Of a stretch of DNA of 64,000 nucleotides, positions 1 through 8,982 are shown piece by piece (position 1 is the first letter of the stretch; each line of letters opens with the position of its first letter). The DNA comes from Psychrobacillus sp032154225 (GTDB lineage: Bacteria; Bacillota; Bacilli; Bacillales_A; Planococcaceae). A program made the translations under genes and the position numbers. The DNA lies in NCBI RefSeq assembly GCF_032154225.1, contig NZ_JALDYF010000005.1, forward strand, positions 193,176 through 257,175, read 5' to 3'. The notes beneath the pieces were generated by a model, which was given only the letters and a program-made list of their open reading frames with translations, did not search any database and was not told the origin of the DNA.

Positions 1-2
1 CC

Positions 3-911
3 ATGATGAGAAAGAAAAGAATATGGATATTACTTATAGCAAGCTTTTTTCTAGGTTGTACCGTATACGCAAGCACTCTTTACAAAGATGTCTCTACTAC
101 ACTCGAAACAATTCACGAACCAGAAATACGTAAAGTCTCTGAACTAAGAACAGAGAAAGTCGAGCTAGTAGAAAAAGAACCTTTTTCATTACTTTTACTT
201 GGTGTTGATGAACGCGAGAATGATGTCGGTCGCTCTGATACAATCATTGTACTAACAGTAAATCCAACTACTAACTCCACTAAGATGATTAGTATTCCAA
301 GAGATACGTATACTGAAATTATCGGGAAAGCAAAGCTTGATAAAATCAATCACGCCTATGCATTTGGTGGAATGGACATGTCCTTACTGACAGTTGAAAA
401 CTTACTCGGTATACCGATCGATTATGTAATCCAAGTAAATATGGAAAGTTTTTTAGAAATTGTAGATATTGTTGGTGGTGTTACAGTAGAAAATGACCTT
501 GCTTTTTTAGTCGATGATGTTGAATATAAAAAAGGCTCCATTCATTTAACTGGAGAACAAGCACTTGGTTATGTGCAAATGCGAATGGATGATCCTCTTG
601 GTGATTTCGGAAGACAAGCACGACAAAAACAAGTACTGCAAGCTATTTTGCGAGAAGGAGCTTCTCTAAACAGTTTATGGAATTATAAAGAGCTACTGGC
701 ATCTCTCCAACAAAATATACGAACAAATATGACTTTTGAACAAATGGTTGATATACAAAAAGGCTATAAAAACTCGCTCAATCAAATAGACTCGTTATCT
801 TTTCAAAAAGGTGAAGGAAAACGCATCGATGGCATTTGGTATTATTTAATGGATGAAAACGAGCTCTCAACTGTAACAAAAAGTTTAAAGGAGCATTTAG
901 AACTCAAATAA
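3..911 (+). CDS. LytR-CpsA-Psr (LCP) family wall polymer ligase
   Basis: LCP proteins transfer undecaprenyl-linked anionic polymers (teichoic acid or capsule) to peptidoglycan on the outer face of the membrane. A short cytoplasmic N-terminus is followed by one membrane anchor at about residues 6-24. The LCP domain runs from about 60 to 210. Family landmarks are visible: LLGVDER (65-71), RSDT (77-80), IPRDTY (98-103), KINHAYA (114-120) and GDFGRQARQKQ near 200, which supply the lipid-pyrophosphate-binding Asp/Arg residues. Length 302 aa is normal for the family. The start lies two bases from the window edge, so its promoter and upstream partners are not visible, and which of two adjacent ATG codons is used is open. 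It converges on the transglutaminase gene through a shared terminator. Which polymer it handles cannot be told. Confidence 0.92.
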   Translation: MMRKKRIWILLIASFFLGCTVYASTLYKDVSTTLETIHEPEIRKVSELRTEKVELVEKEPFSLLLLGVDERENDVGRSDTIIVLTVNPTTNSTKMISIPRDTYTEIIGKAKLDKINHAYAFGGMDMSLLTVENLLGIPIDYVIQVNMESFLEIVDIVGGVTVENDLAFLVDDVEYKKGSIHLTGEQALGYVQMRMDDPLGDFGRQARQKQVLQAILREGASLNSLWNYKELLASLQQNIRTNMTFEQMVDIQKGYKNSLNQIDSLSFQKGEGKRIDGIWYYLMDENELSTVTKSLKEHLELK

Positions 912-913
912 AG

Positions 914-950
914 AAAACTAGCATCCCTACTTACAGGTATGCTAGTTTTT
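914..950. terminator. bidirectional terminator
   Basis: An 11-bp perfect inverted repeat (AAAACTAGCAT at 914-924, complement at 939-949) has T-rich sequence on both sides. It sits between the convergent LCP and transglutaminase genes and can stop both. Confidence 0.85.
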
Positions 951-953
951 CAA

Positions 954-2069
954 TTATTTTAACACCAAAGTACGATTCTTATTCGACTTATTATCTTTAT
1001 AGTGTAGAGTACTACCTTTTACAACTAAATCTTGTACATGAATAGAATTTATTTGACTTTTTCCTTTTCCGTCCAATTTCATTTTATATAAATAACCACT
1101 CTTTGAGTAGTTACTATAATAAATCCATTGACCGTGAATAGCGAAATAAGGAACTTTATCATTCGTTACTTTAGAAACTTTACTACTTTTTTTATCCATT
1201 TTGTATAACAATTCGTCCTTTCCATTCGTATAGTAATACGCTCCGTCTTTTTCAATCATTTTTTCCATTAGATGAAAATAGCTAAACTTATTACTTTTTG
1301 CTATTAGGTAGTCTTTTTCATTCCACTGATGATCTTTTTTCAATTGCTCATTAGTCATTAAGAAATAATTGTAATTCACATTTGGTTTATTCGGAACTGG
1401 ATCATTCCAAGTAGCATCGACATGATAATACTCACCATCCACTTTCACGAGATTCCAAGAGTGATTAACACCTTTACTTGTTCCAGCAACAAATAAAGTC
1501 TCAACTCCTACTTTATTCAGCAATAATTGCATCGATTTCGTATATCCATCACAAACAGCAGTTTTGTTAAATAAAGCTCCCTCAACTCCATACGACTCTT
1601 TTGGAAGGTCTTTTGTTCTCGTGTCGTAAGCAATCGTCATAACTAAATAATCATGAATTTGTTTTACCTTTTCTAAATCACTCATGTCTTTTTTGATCGT
1701 TGTTTTGATAATACGATCCACTTCAACATCGATTTTTTTCTTTTTATCTAAAATTGTTTGCGTGTCATCATTGTATTTGAAATTAATCGTGCCATCAGAA
1801 GACGTATTCACAGATGCATAATAAAAAATAGATGGGTTATTATCTACCGCTTTATTTACAAGGTCACTAATTTCCATGTAATTTACTTCATCTGGGTTAA
1901 ATTTTGCACTAGCCTCAACTTTTAAAAGACTTTCTACAATGCTATTATAAGCTTTTTGCTTCTCATTACTTAATATAGCTATAGTAGAAACTTCTTTTGC
2001 AAAACTCTGTATTGGAAAGATGCTCAAAATTAATGTAATAGCAATTGCAAGTTTCGTTATTTGCTTCAT
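954..2069 (-). CDS. secreted transglutaminase-like domain protein
   Basis: A signal peptide (about residues 1-24) is followed by a helical region and a transglutaminase-like papain fold at about 130-230. The catalytic triad is visible: Cys173 in AVCDGYTK, His203 in NHSWN and Asp218 in HVDATWNDP. The last about 110 residues repeat Tyr/Gly-rich beta-strand units (YYYTNGKDELLYKM, WIYYSNYSKSGYLYKM) resembling DUF5050-type propeller blades. Bacterial members are usually cell-surface proteases or peptide cross-link hydrolases, and the substrate here is unknown. It stands alone. The start has an AGGAGG-type site just upstream at about 2075. A broken relative lies at 61.2 kb and shares the same core motifs. 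Confidence 0.85.
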   Translation of the reverse strand: MKQITKLAIAITLILSIFPIQSFAKEVSTIAILSNEKQKAYNSIVESLLKVEASAKFNPDEVNYMEISDLVNKAVDNNPSIFYYASVNTSSDGTINFKYNDDTQTILDKKKKIDVEVDRIIKTTIKKDMSDLEKVKQIHDYLVMTIAYDTRTKDLPKESYGVEGALFNKTAVCDGYTKSMQLLLNKVGVETLFVAGTSKGVNHSWNLVKVDGEYYHVDATWNDPVPNKPNVNYNYFLMTNEQLKKDHQWNEKDYLIAKSNKFSYFHLMEKMIEKDGAYYYTNGKDELLYKMDKKSSKVSKVTNDKVPYFAIHGQWIYYSNYSKSGYLYKMKLDGKGKSQINSIHVQDLVVKGSTLHYKDNKSNKNRTLVLK

Positions 2070-2318
2070 CTTTATTCCTCCTACTCAATCATGAATTAAT
2101 TATAGTTCATAATCTTCTATGATTACACCCAACATTAGTTCGAATATCATGTTTTTTCGTTGTTTTAAGAAAAAATTAAAATAACTAAATACCTATCTTT
2201 ATAATGAATTTAAATTATAATGAAAAATTACCGTTATTATCAATCGATAATAATATTTTTCAGATATAAAAAGCATTTGAAAACGACATAGTCACTTCCA
2301 ACTGCTTTTACACTATAT

Positions 2319-2534
2319 TTATAAAATGATTCTAATTTGCTCGATTCTTTCCATTTCCAATTCGGTTACTTTTGCAATTAACTCAACCGATAGGTTTTCC
2401 AGCAGCATTCCGCGGACTACTTGTTCAGTTCCTTTTTCTATTCCTCGTTCGATTCCCTTTTCAATTCCTCTTTGTTTAGTTGTACAACAGACTAAAATAG
2501 TGGTAGATTCTTTCATTGAAACAAACTTGTCCAT
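2319..2534 (-). pseudogene. remnant of an Rpn/PD-(D/E)XK nuclease-family gene (C-terminal tail)
   Basis: The 71-codon reading frame has GIEKGIERGIEKGTE repeats followed by a helical end (LLENLSVELIAKVTELEMERIEQI). This is how Rpn-family recombination-promoting nucleases or PD-(D/E)XK transposase-like proteins usually end. The N-terminal nuclease domain, normally about 200 residues, is missing: upstream the frame closes at a TGA near 2565 and only the strong hairpin at 2595-2647 lies beyond. I see no convincing ribosome binding site at the apparent ATG. The best reading is a decayed 3' end. A short real peptide is possible but unlikely. Confidence 0.5.
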
Positions 2535-2594
2535 AGCTTTGTGGTTCGATATGGATAATCAATTTGTTAATGTACTTCTGAGAAAAATTCATCC

Positions 2595-2647
2595 AAAACC
2601 AAAAAGACTATTAGCGGCGTTAACCGACTAATAGTCTTTTTGGTTTT
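2595..2647 (-). terminator. strong terminator after the adhesin gene
   Basis: A perfect 20-bp inverted repeat (2595-2614 with 2628-2647) around a 13-nt loop starts two bases after the adhesin stop codon. A/T tracts inside the arms give a U-rich 3' side on the minus strand. Its symmetry means it could also stop plus-strand transcription. Confidence 0.88.
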
Positions 2648-2648
2648 G

Positions 2649-5600
2649 TTATGCTTTTGTCGTTTTTCTTCTATTGAACATAATCCAAAGTCCGACAAGA
2701 ATCGATGCTAGACCTGCAAATAATGTTCCGTATGGATATGTGTCACCTGTTTGAGGTAAAACATTTTTTCCATTAGCACCTAACGCATTAGAATCTCCTG
2801 CGTTCGATACGTTTCCTGCATTATTTCGATCGCCTTCGCTCGATACATTGCCCGCATTATTTGGATTTCCATTACCCGTTGTGTTTCCAGCGTTATTCGG
2901 ATTTCCTGGGTTATTTGGATTTCCCGGAGTACCTGGCGTTCCTGGGTTACTTGGATCTCCCGGAGTACCTGGTGTTCCCGGGTTACTTGGTGTTCCCGGG
3001 TTACTTGGATCTCCTGGAGTACCTGGTGTTCCCGGGTTATTTGGATCTCCCGGAGTACCTGGTGTTCCCGGGTTATTTGGATCTCCCGGAGTACCTGGTG
3101 TTCCTGGCTTATTCGGATCTACTGGTGGTGTTCCCGGATCTACTGGGAAACCTCCACCCCCGCCTGTAGAAACTCTAACATTCGTTTTTTCAACTAATGT
3201 AGTTTGCTCTTGTTTTTCTGTTATTTCGAACTCTACTGGTGTTTTATCTAACTTATAACCAGCAGGAGCTTTTGTTTCTACTAACTGATATTTCCCAACC
3301 GGTAAATCTTTCAAACTGATTTCACCGTTAGTATCAGTTGTTAAGTCGGCTACATCTATTCCTGGAACAACATCATATATAGGGTTGTTGTCTCCATCTA
3401 AAGTACCTGTATCTTTTCTTAACTCGAAAATTGCCCCTTTTAGTTTCTGAGATTTGTTCGAATTATATTTTGTTAATGTTACAGAACGATCTGTTTTAGT
3501 GTTTTTGATTGTTTCTTTTACAATCGCTCCATTAACTCGTGCATCTGAATCTAGTACAATCGTTTTTTCAGTTTTATCAAGAATATAATCTGCATGTGAT
3601 TCTATTTCTTTTAAAGTATAGCTATCGTATGGAAGTCCAGTAAACGTCAAGACACCATTTACGGTTGTTCCGTTCTTCTTAACAGAGCCATCCTTATTAG
3701 AAAGTTCAAATTTAACTCCATCTAAAAGAATTAAATTATCAGCAGCATCTACTTTTGTAATAACTATTTCTCCTTGACCACGTTTATTTTTAATTTCTCC
3801 TACATCGTCCATGTCTGTTTGATCTGGTTCAATTATAAAAGGAGCTGTATTAAGGTCAGCTGCATCTGGTAATAAGTAATAGTTTGGTGCTTTTACTTCT
3901 TTAAAGTAATAGGTACCCGCTGGTAAATTATTGATAGTAATCTTACCATTACTACCAGTTGTTAATTCGGCTACTGTAATATCATCATTGTCAGCATCCT
4001 TAGTCACTTTTACATCACTTGAATCGTATAACTCAAATTCTGCTCCTACTAATGGTGCATGAGTATCTTCGTCAACTTTAGTAAGTGTAACAGCTTGCTT
4101 AATTATTTCGTTTTCCACTGTTGCGGCGATTACATCAGCAGTTACTAAGATATTGGTAGCATCATTTACTGTGATATTTGGAATACCTGTTGCCCCAGCA
4201 TAGCCAGTTGGTGGCGTTAATTCTTTAACTTCATATACACCATATTTTACATTTGTAAATGTTGCAAGACCTTCACTATTTGATGCTGAAGATGTGTACA
4301 GCACTGTATTATCACCGACAACATTCAATGTGAACACTGCACCTGATAATGATGTACCGCCATCTTTGTCTGTTTTCTTGATGAGAAGATCACCCTGTTT
4401 GAAATTCGTTGCTGTTTTTGAAAGTGCTACTGTTTGACCGTCAATGACTTTATAATTCACTGTTGTTGGGTTAGTCGTATCGAAATAGTATAAATTCAAT
4501 GGGACAGTTTCAACAAGTCGGTAGTCACCCGCTTCAAGTTCATCAATATAAATCTCACCATTCACATCTGTTATTAAACTTTCTTTGCCGACAACATCTT
4601 TATAGACCGAGTCAGCGGTATCTAACAATTGAAGTTTAAACTCAACACCTGCAAGTAAGTCTCCAGTAATTTCATCTGTTTTCACTAACTTAATTGCTTG
4701 ATTAAATTTTTTGTTCGTTACATTTATCGGTTCTAAGACATTATTTAGATTTACTTTTACACGGTTTTTATACGGCGACGACTCCTTGTCATAAAACGCT
4801 GGAGCCTGCGTTTCAATTAGGAAGTAGTTACCTTTTTGTCCTAATTTTGATTTAAAAGTGTACTCACCATCAACACTCTCAGAAACTCTTTCAATTAGAA
4901 TACCTCCCGATGCTGCTGTCCAAAGTTCAAACACTGCACCATCTAATTTTTTAGTATTGTCATCTGCGTCAACCTTCGTAATAACAAATTGACCTTTAGT
5001 ATTCGATGCGCTACCTGAGAATGTAAAATTTTGATTGTAATTAGCAGTCTTACCAGCATGATTAGTTGTATCATCTGAAGTGTAAGTTAGTTTTGCTTCA
5101 TTTACAACTGTTTGTGAACCTCCTCCACCTAAGAAGAAAGTGTCGTATTTTACACGGTACGCTTTATCGATTGTACGATTAAAGTCGATAGTAAATGTTG
5201 AATCCATGTCGGTAAATGAAACGTCATACAGCCCGTCACCAGGATCATGACATATGCCTTCAGTAGGATTTGAGTTCGTTCCACTAAAATTCATTTCACA
5301 AATTTTGAACGAATCTTCATAAATCTTTTGGTTCGGATTGCCAGCCAAATCATCACCTACTGTATCTTTAATGATTGCATTGGTAAGTGTTGACTGGTTC
5401 CAATTTAGATTCATCGTCCAATTCAATTTTGTTGAACCAGTTCCAGTTTGGCTGGCTACCTTCGAAATTAAATTTTGTGAATGCTCAACCGGAACTGTAA
5501 CGTTATTCCATGCTGCTGAGTAAGGTCCAACTGAATAAGTTCCGCTGAGAGTAGCGTTATTTGAAACACTATCTTTTGTGTTATTCGGTGTGTAGAAATC

Positions 5601-8087
5601 GTCTTTGTCCTTCGATTCATACACAATTCGATATGGCTTGGTGATCGTATTGCTAAATTCAATCGTGAATGTATTTTCTAATGGTGCAGATGTTAATGTG
5701 TAATTGGTACCTTCCGTTAAAGCAACTCCATCAATCGTTCCATTTCCACCGCTTGATAAATTTAGTGGATACACTTTGATTGAATCACGATCAACTACTT
5801 GTGTGTCGGATAATGTGTCTGTAAATACAGCACTCGTAATATCATCGAAGTTGTAGTTAATTCCAACTTCCCATTCAAATGTTTTCGTTTGATAATTATA
5901 TTTACCTTCTTTGTACCCTTTGTTTTTTTGTTGGTCATTGATTACTACCGCATTTGAATGAGTAGAACTGTATGTTTTTCCATCCCATTCCAATGTCCCA
6001 ATATTGTTATATGCGTCAAGATTCGTTTCTGCTTGAACATCATATTTTGTTGTGTACGTAATTGTGATTGGACTTCTTACTGTGCCCGTGAATTGAATGT
6101 CAAATCCATTTTTACTGTTGTTGGTATAAACGTGCGTCACCTCAGTATTACTACCGTAACTGACAACCGGCGTTCCAACAACACCTAAATTACTATTTTC
6201 GAAAACATCGTTTAATAGCGGATTTGTCATCTCATAACCCGCATTATTTAACACAATTGTCCAGTCTACTGTTTTCGTTTGATAGTTAAGATTTGCATTT
6301 GATTTTCTGATTACGTTTTGTCCATAAAGAGCAGTAGCTGTTTTAGAATCAGATAAACGGTCACTACGAACAACTGTGTTTCCAAGGTTAATGTTAGAGC
6401 CCTTTATTAAATCATTTGGTTTTGTTTGATATTTGATTTCGAATGGCTCAGATACTGGTTTTAATAATTCAATCTCAAATCCTTTTGCAGACGTTTTGTC
6501 GGTTTCTGTTGTAACACCATCAGCCTGTAAGTACCGAACCTTGTAGTCCATTCCTAATATAGGACCGCCAGTAACGGTAATATCCCCAGTAAATTCGTGC
6601 TTATCCAAATTAGACGTCCATTTGTCAGTAATTTTAGTCCCAACTGTTAACGTTTTGCGATTTTCATTGACTTTAACTGTCCATGTTGCTGTTTCATTAG
6701 CTTTAGTCGTTTGGGCTGTCGTTTTATTTACCGACTTAGTTAAAGGTGCACCATATTGAATAGTTGTTGAAAGAGCCGGTGTAGACTTCAAATTAAAATT
6801 CGCTACATTACTCACTGTTTGGCTAGCGTTATCAGTATCTCCAGGAATTGTTCTGTAGATAATTTCATACGCATATTTACCTTCTAGATTTAACTTGAAG
6901 TTAGTTGCAGTATCGCTTGGTGCTGTATATGAAGCTGTAACATCCACTTTAGCACTTTTAGTTCCAACTGCATCTACTGTGTATCTATTAACTTTCAGTG
7001 AATTTGTATCGTATTTGTGGTTACCTGTCAGTACATCACTGAATTCACTCCCAGTCTTAAGGTCAACCATCTCAGTGTTGACATTAACTGTCCACTCTAC
7101 AAAGGTACTGTTTTTTCTATCTGCATTTTCTTGTGCGACAGTTTTATCAATTGTTTTTCCACCTTTTGGTTGGAAATACAGTTGAATCGTTTCTTCACCA
7201 CCAGCCATTGGCAGTTTCAATTCTTGCTCTAGTTCGTTACTAGAAGAACTAAATATAGCTTTGATGTTAAAATTACCATTCGTTTCAAGTGGTAGAGATA
7301 CACCTTCTGTTGAAATTGTACGAATGTTTTCATTAAATACAATGACCACATTGCCACCAATTATTTTATAAGTCCCCATTGCCACCAACGGGTCATCCTC
7401 ACTCGGTAAGTCACCAGATCCACTCACCGCTTTTAACGGTTCAGGCAATGGATAAGTTAATGTCGAGCCATTTCCATAATTATGGTCAGCAGGAAGTGTA
7501 AATTTAATTTCTAAATCAATTTGTTCGTCCATTGTTGGACGATAACCTGGAACTTTTATTTTCGGATCTGCTGTAATTGTGTGAATAACATTTGGATTCA
7601 CAGTTGGTTCATTAGTTCCAGCAGCCAACAGCACTGGGCCCAACAACGCATTCCCTAAAGCTGCTTGTTTTCCACCAGCAACTTGCTCTTCTGCTTGTTC
7701 CTCTTCTGGCGCAACTGGCTCTTCAACTTGCACTCCAGTAACTTCAACTGCACCAGAACCATCTGTTGCTTGGCCAGCCAACATCGTTACAGTAACAAGA
7801 CCGTCCACTGAAATAGTGAATGTTCCTATTTTAGTGCTTCCGATTAATAGGTCACCTGTTTGTACTGTGTCGAATTTATGCTGGCTTTGGATAGAGTATG
7901 TTTGCTCTGTTTCCATGCCAGTTCCTGCTGTAAAGTTCCAAACTAGTGTTGCTTTTCCTGCTTCGTCTACTTGGACTTCGGCAGTAAAGTTTTGGACTGG
8001 GTCAGCGTTTGCGCTTGCCGCTAGTGGTCCTATGAAACTTTGCAAGACTAGTAGGAAAACTAGTGATATAAAACTAATTTTTTTCAT
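2649..8087 (-). CDS. large LPXTG cell-wall-anchored adhesin (Cna A-like and SpaA/Cna-B repeats)
   Basis: A 1812-residue surface protein. In order: signal peptide (1-28); an N-terminal region to about 180; about five stacked collagen-binding-like (Cna A/SdrG-type) modules to about 1085, each beginning near a TxxWTVxVN-type strand; six SpaA/Cna-B modules to about 1660, each opening like VITKVDADDNTKKLDGAVFEL; a Gly/Thr/Pro/Asn-rich wall-spanning stalk; then LPQTG at about 1777, a hydrophobic helix and a basic tail (RRKTTKA). Cna-B modules normally carry self-formed isopeptide bonds. It lies 12 bp after the sortase gene in the same direction, so the sortase probably anchors it. The ligand is unknown. 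It could be a pilin-like shaft rather than a monomeric adhesin, but no second pilin gene is present. Confidence 0.92.
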   Translation of the reverse strand: MKKISFISLVFLLVLQSFIGPLAASANADPVQNFTAEVQVDEAGKATLVWNFTAGTGMETEQTYSIQSQHKFDTVQTGDLLIGSTKIGTFTISVDGLVTVTMLAGQATDGSGAVEVTGVQVEEPVAPEEEQAEEQVAGGKQAALGNALLGPVLLAAGTNEPTVNPNVIHTITADPKIKVPGYRPTMDEQIDLEIKFTLPADHNYGNGSTLTYPLPEPLKAVSGSGDLPSEDDPLVAMGTYKIIGGNVVIVFNENIRTISTEGVSLPLETNGNFNIKAIFSSSSNELEQELKLPMAGGEETIQLYFQPKGGKTIDKTVAQENADRKNSTFVEWTVNVNTEMVDLKTGSEFSDVLTGNHKYDTNSLKVNRYTVDAVGTKSAKVDVTASYTAPSDTATNFKLNLEGKYAYEIIYRTIPGDTDNASQTVSNVANFNLKSTPALSTTIQYGAPLTKSVNKTTAQTTKANETATWTVKVNENRKTLTVGTKITDKWTSNLDKHEFTGDITVTGGPILGMDYKVRYLQADGVTTETDKTSAKGFEIELLKPVSEPFEIKYQTKPNDLIKGSNINLGNTVVRSDRLSDSKTATALYGQNVIRKSNANLNYQTKTVDWTIVLNNAGYEMTNPLLNDVFENSNLGVVGTPVVSYGSNTEVTHVYTNNSKNGFDIQFTGTVRSPITITYTTKYDVQAETNLDAYNNIGTLEWDGKTYSSTHSNAVVINDQQKNKGYKEGKYNYQTKTFEWEVGINYNFDDITSAVFTDTLSDTQVVDRDSIKVYPLNLSSGGNGTIDGVALTEGTNYTLTSAPLENTFTIEFSNTITKPYRIVYESKDKDDFYTPNNTKDSVSNNATLSGTYSVGPYSAAWNNVTVPVEHSQNLISKVASQTGTGSTKLNWTMNLNWNQSTLTNAIIKDTVGDDLAGNPNQKIYEDSFKICEMNFSGTNSNPTEGICHDPGDGLYDVSFTDMDSTFTIDFNRTIDKAYRVKYDTFFLGGGGSQTVVNEAKLTYTSDDTTNHAGKTANYNQNFTFSGSASNTKGQFVITKVDADDNTKKLDGAVFELWTAASGGILIERVSESVDGEYTFKSKLGQKGNYFLIETQAPAFYDKESSPYKNRVKVNLNNVLEPINVTNKKFNQAIKLVKTDEITGDLLAGVEFKLQLLDTADSVYKDVVGKESLITDVNGEIYIDELEAGDYRLVETVPLNLYYFDTTNPTTVNYKVIDGQTVALSKTATNFKQGDLLIKKTDKDGGTSLSGAVFTLNVVGDNTVLYTSSASNSEGLATFTNVKYGVYEVKELTPPTGYAGATGIPNITVNDATNILVTADVIAATVENEIIKQAVTLTKVDEDTHAPLVGAEFELYDSSDVKVTKDADNDDITVAELTTGSNGKITINNLPAGTYYFKEVKAPNYYLLPDAADLNTAPFIIEPDQTDMDDVGEIKNKRGQGEIVITKVDAADNLILLDGVKFELSNKDGSVKKNGTTVNGVLTFTGLPYDSYTLKEIESHADYILDKTEKTIVLDSDARVNGAIVKETIKNTKTDRSVTLTKYNSNKSQKLKGAIFELRKDTGTLDGDNNPIYDVVPGIDVADLTTDTNGEISLKDLPVGKYQLVETKAPAGYKLDKTPVEFEITEKQEQTTLVEKTNVRVSTGGGGGFPVDPGTPPVDPNKPGTPGTPGDPNNPGTPGTPGDPNNPGTPGTPGDPSNPGTPSNPGTPGTPGDPSNPGTPGTPGNPNNPGNPNNAGNTTGNGNPNNAGNVSSEGDRNNAGNVSNAGDSNALGANGKNVLPQTGDTYPYGTLFAGLASILVGLWIMFNRRKTTKA
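2925..3120 (-). repeat. 36-bp minisatellite coding the stalk of the adhesin
   Basis: Tandem copies of a unit coding GTPGTPGDPNNP, about 36 bp each, form the wall-spanning stalk. Some units are shortened to 12 bp (GTPSNP). Such in-frame repeats commonly vary in number between strains by slippage, changing stalk length. Confidence 0.85.
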
Positions 8088-8099
8088 AGTAACCTCCTG

Positions 8100-8711
8100 T
8101 TAGTTTATAGTCTTTATTTTTGCTTGAACGATTAACCGGTCGGTTGGATTTTTTTTGCCTAGTGGCGTGCATGTAACTAGAGTTAGTAATGCATCTTTTT
8201 GATCGTCGAGCACATGTACTTCTGATTGGTCTACAACGAATGTGTCAACTATTTCATATTCGTATGTACCAGATTCGGTTTGTACTTCAATGACATCTTG
8301 AAGTGCTAGTTCGTCTAAACGATTGAATTGCTTTCCTTTAGTCGTCGATCTATGTCCCGCTAGTCCAACATTATGAACGTCGAATTCTTTATCAGGCTCA
8401 ATCATGCCAATTCCTTTTGTTAAAGAACTTTCACTCGCCCCTTCAAAAATCATCATTTCCAATTCAATTGCCGGAATACGTACGATGCCTCTCGCCCCTT
8501 CTAATAATGCTGGTTTCTCTTCATCAGCATTTGCTTGTACTTCTATTGGCATTTCGGCTTCTTCATGTACACTAATATTCCCTAGGTTTTCAAAAGCTTC
8601 TATCAAGTGATCCTGTTTAGAATCTGAAAATTTTTTTTCGATTTGGGGAGAAAAAATTAAGAAAAAACCTAAAAGTAAAAAACAAATACTGACTATTGTC
8701 CGCAATTTCAT
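8100..8711 (-). CDS. class D-type sortase
   Basis: Sortases cut LPXTG-type signals and join the protein to peptidoglycan. This 203-residue protein has an N-terminal signal anchor (about 5-22), then a sortase barrel from about 72. The catalytic residues are all visible: His120 in LAGHRS, Cys181 in TLVTCTP and Arg192 in PTDRLIVQA. The TLVTCTP and GHRS forms and the small size fit class D better than class A or B. The start has AAGGAGAT about 5 bp upstream. It lies directly upstream of the LPQTG adhesin with a 12-bp gap, so the two form a dedicated enzyme-substrate operon. A housekeeping sortase A would be elsewhere. Confidence 0.92.
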   Translation of the reverse strand: MKLRTIVSICFLLLGFFLIFSPQIEKKFSDSKQDHLIEAFENLGNISVHEEAEMPIEVQANADEEKPALLEGARGIVRIPAIELEMMIFEGASESSLTKGIGMIEPDKEFDVHNVGLAGHRSTTKGKQFNRLDELALQDVIEVQTESGTYEYEIVDTFVVDQSEVHVLDDQKDALLTLVTCTPLGKKNPTDRLIVQAKIKTIN

Positions 8712-8908
8712 ATCTCCTTTCCTAGTTTAATCATTCATTCAAAACTTAGGTATTTTCTAAATTACAATTTTTTCTTTTTTTTAGTTCTTTGTCACTTCTT
8801 TTATTTGCACTTCTTAGCGGTTCATATTATTTGCAATCAGAAATACCTACTTTATGTTAACCTTTTCCACTGAACAAATTCTGAACAAATTACATTATCA
8901 AAATCTAA

Positions 8909-8953
8909 AAAAAACACTAATTTTCTCAATTCATAAGAAAATTAGTGTTTTTT
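8909..8953. terminator. terminator, probably for the hybrid kinase
   Basis: An 18-bp perfect inverted repeat (8909-8926 with 8936-8953) has T tracts on the minus strand. It lies 30 bp after the hybrid kinase stop and upstream of the sortase gene, separating the two transcription units. Confidence 0.85.
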
Positions 8954-8982
8954 TCTTGTAGCTTCATGTTATATTTCCACTA

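Noticed and set aside
2925..3120. Regular about 36-bp repeats resembling a CRISPR array
   Set aside because: Repeats are contiguous, without unique spacers, and lie in frame inside the LPXTG protein.
2848..3258. 136-codon plus-strand frame coding a collagen-like Gly-Val-Pro repeat
   Set aside because: It is the antisense shadow of the adhesin's GTPGTPGDP minisatellite. The 36-bp repeat keeps all frames open, and no start signals fit.
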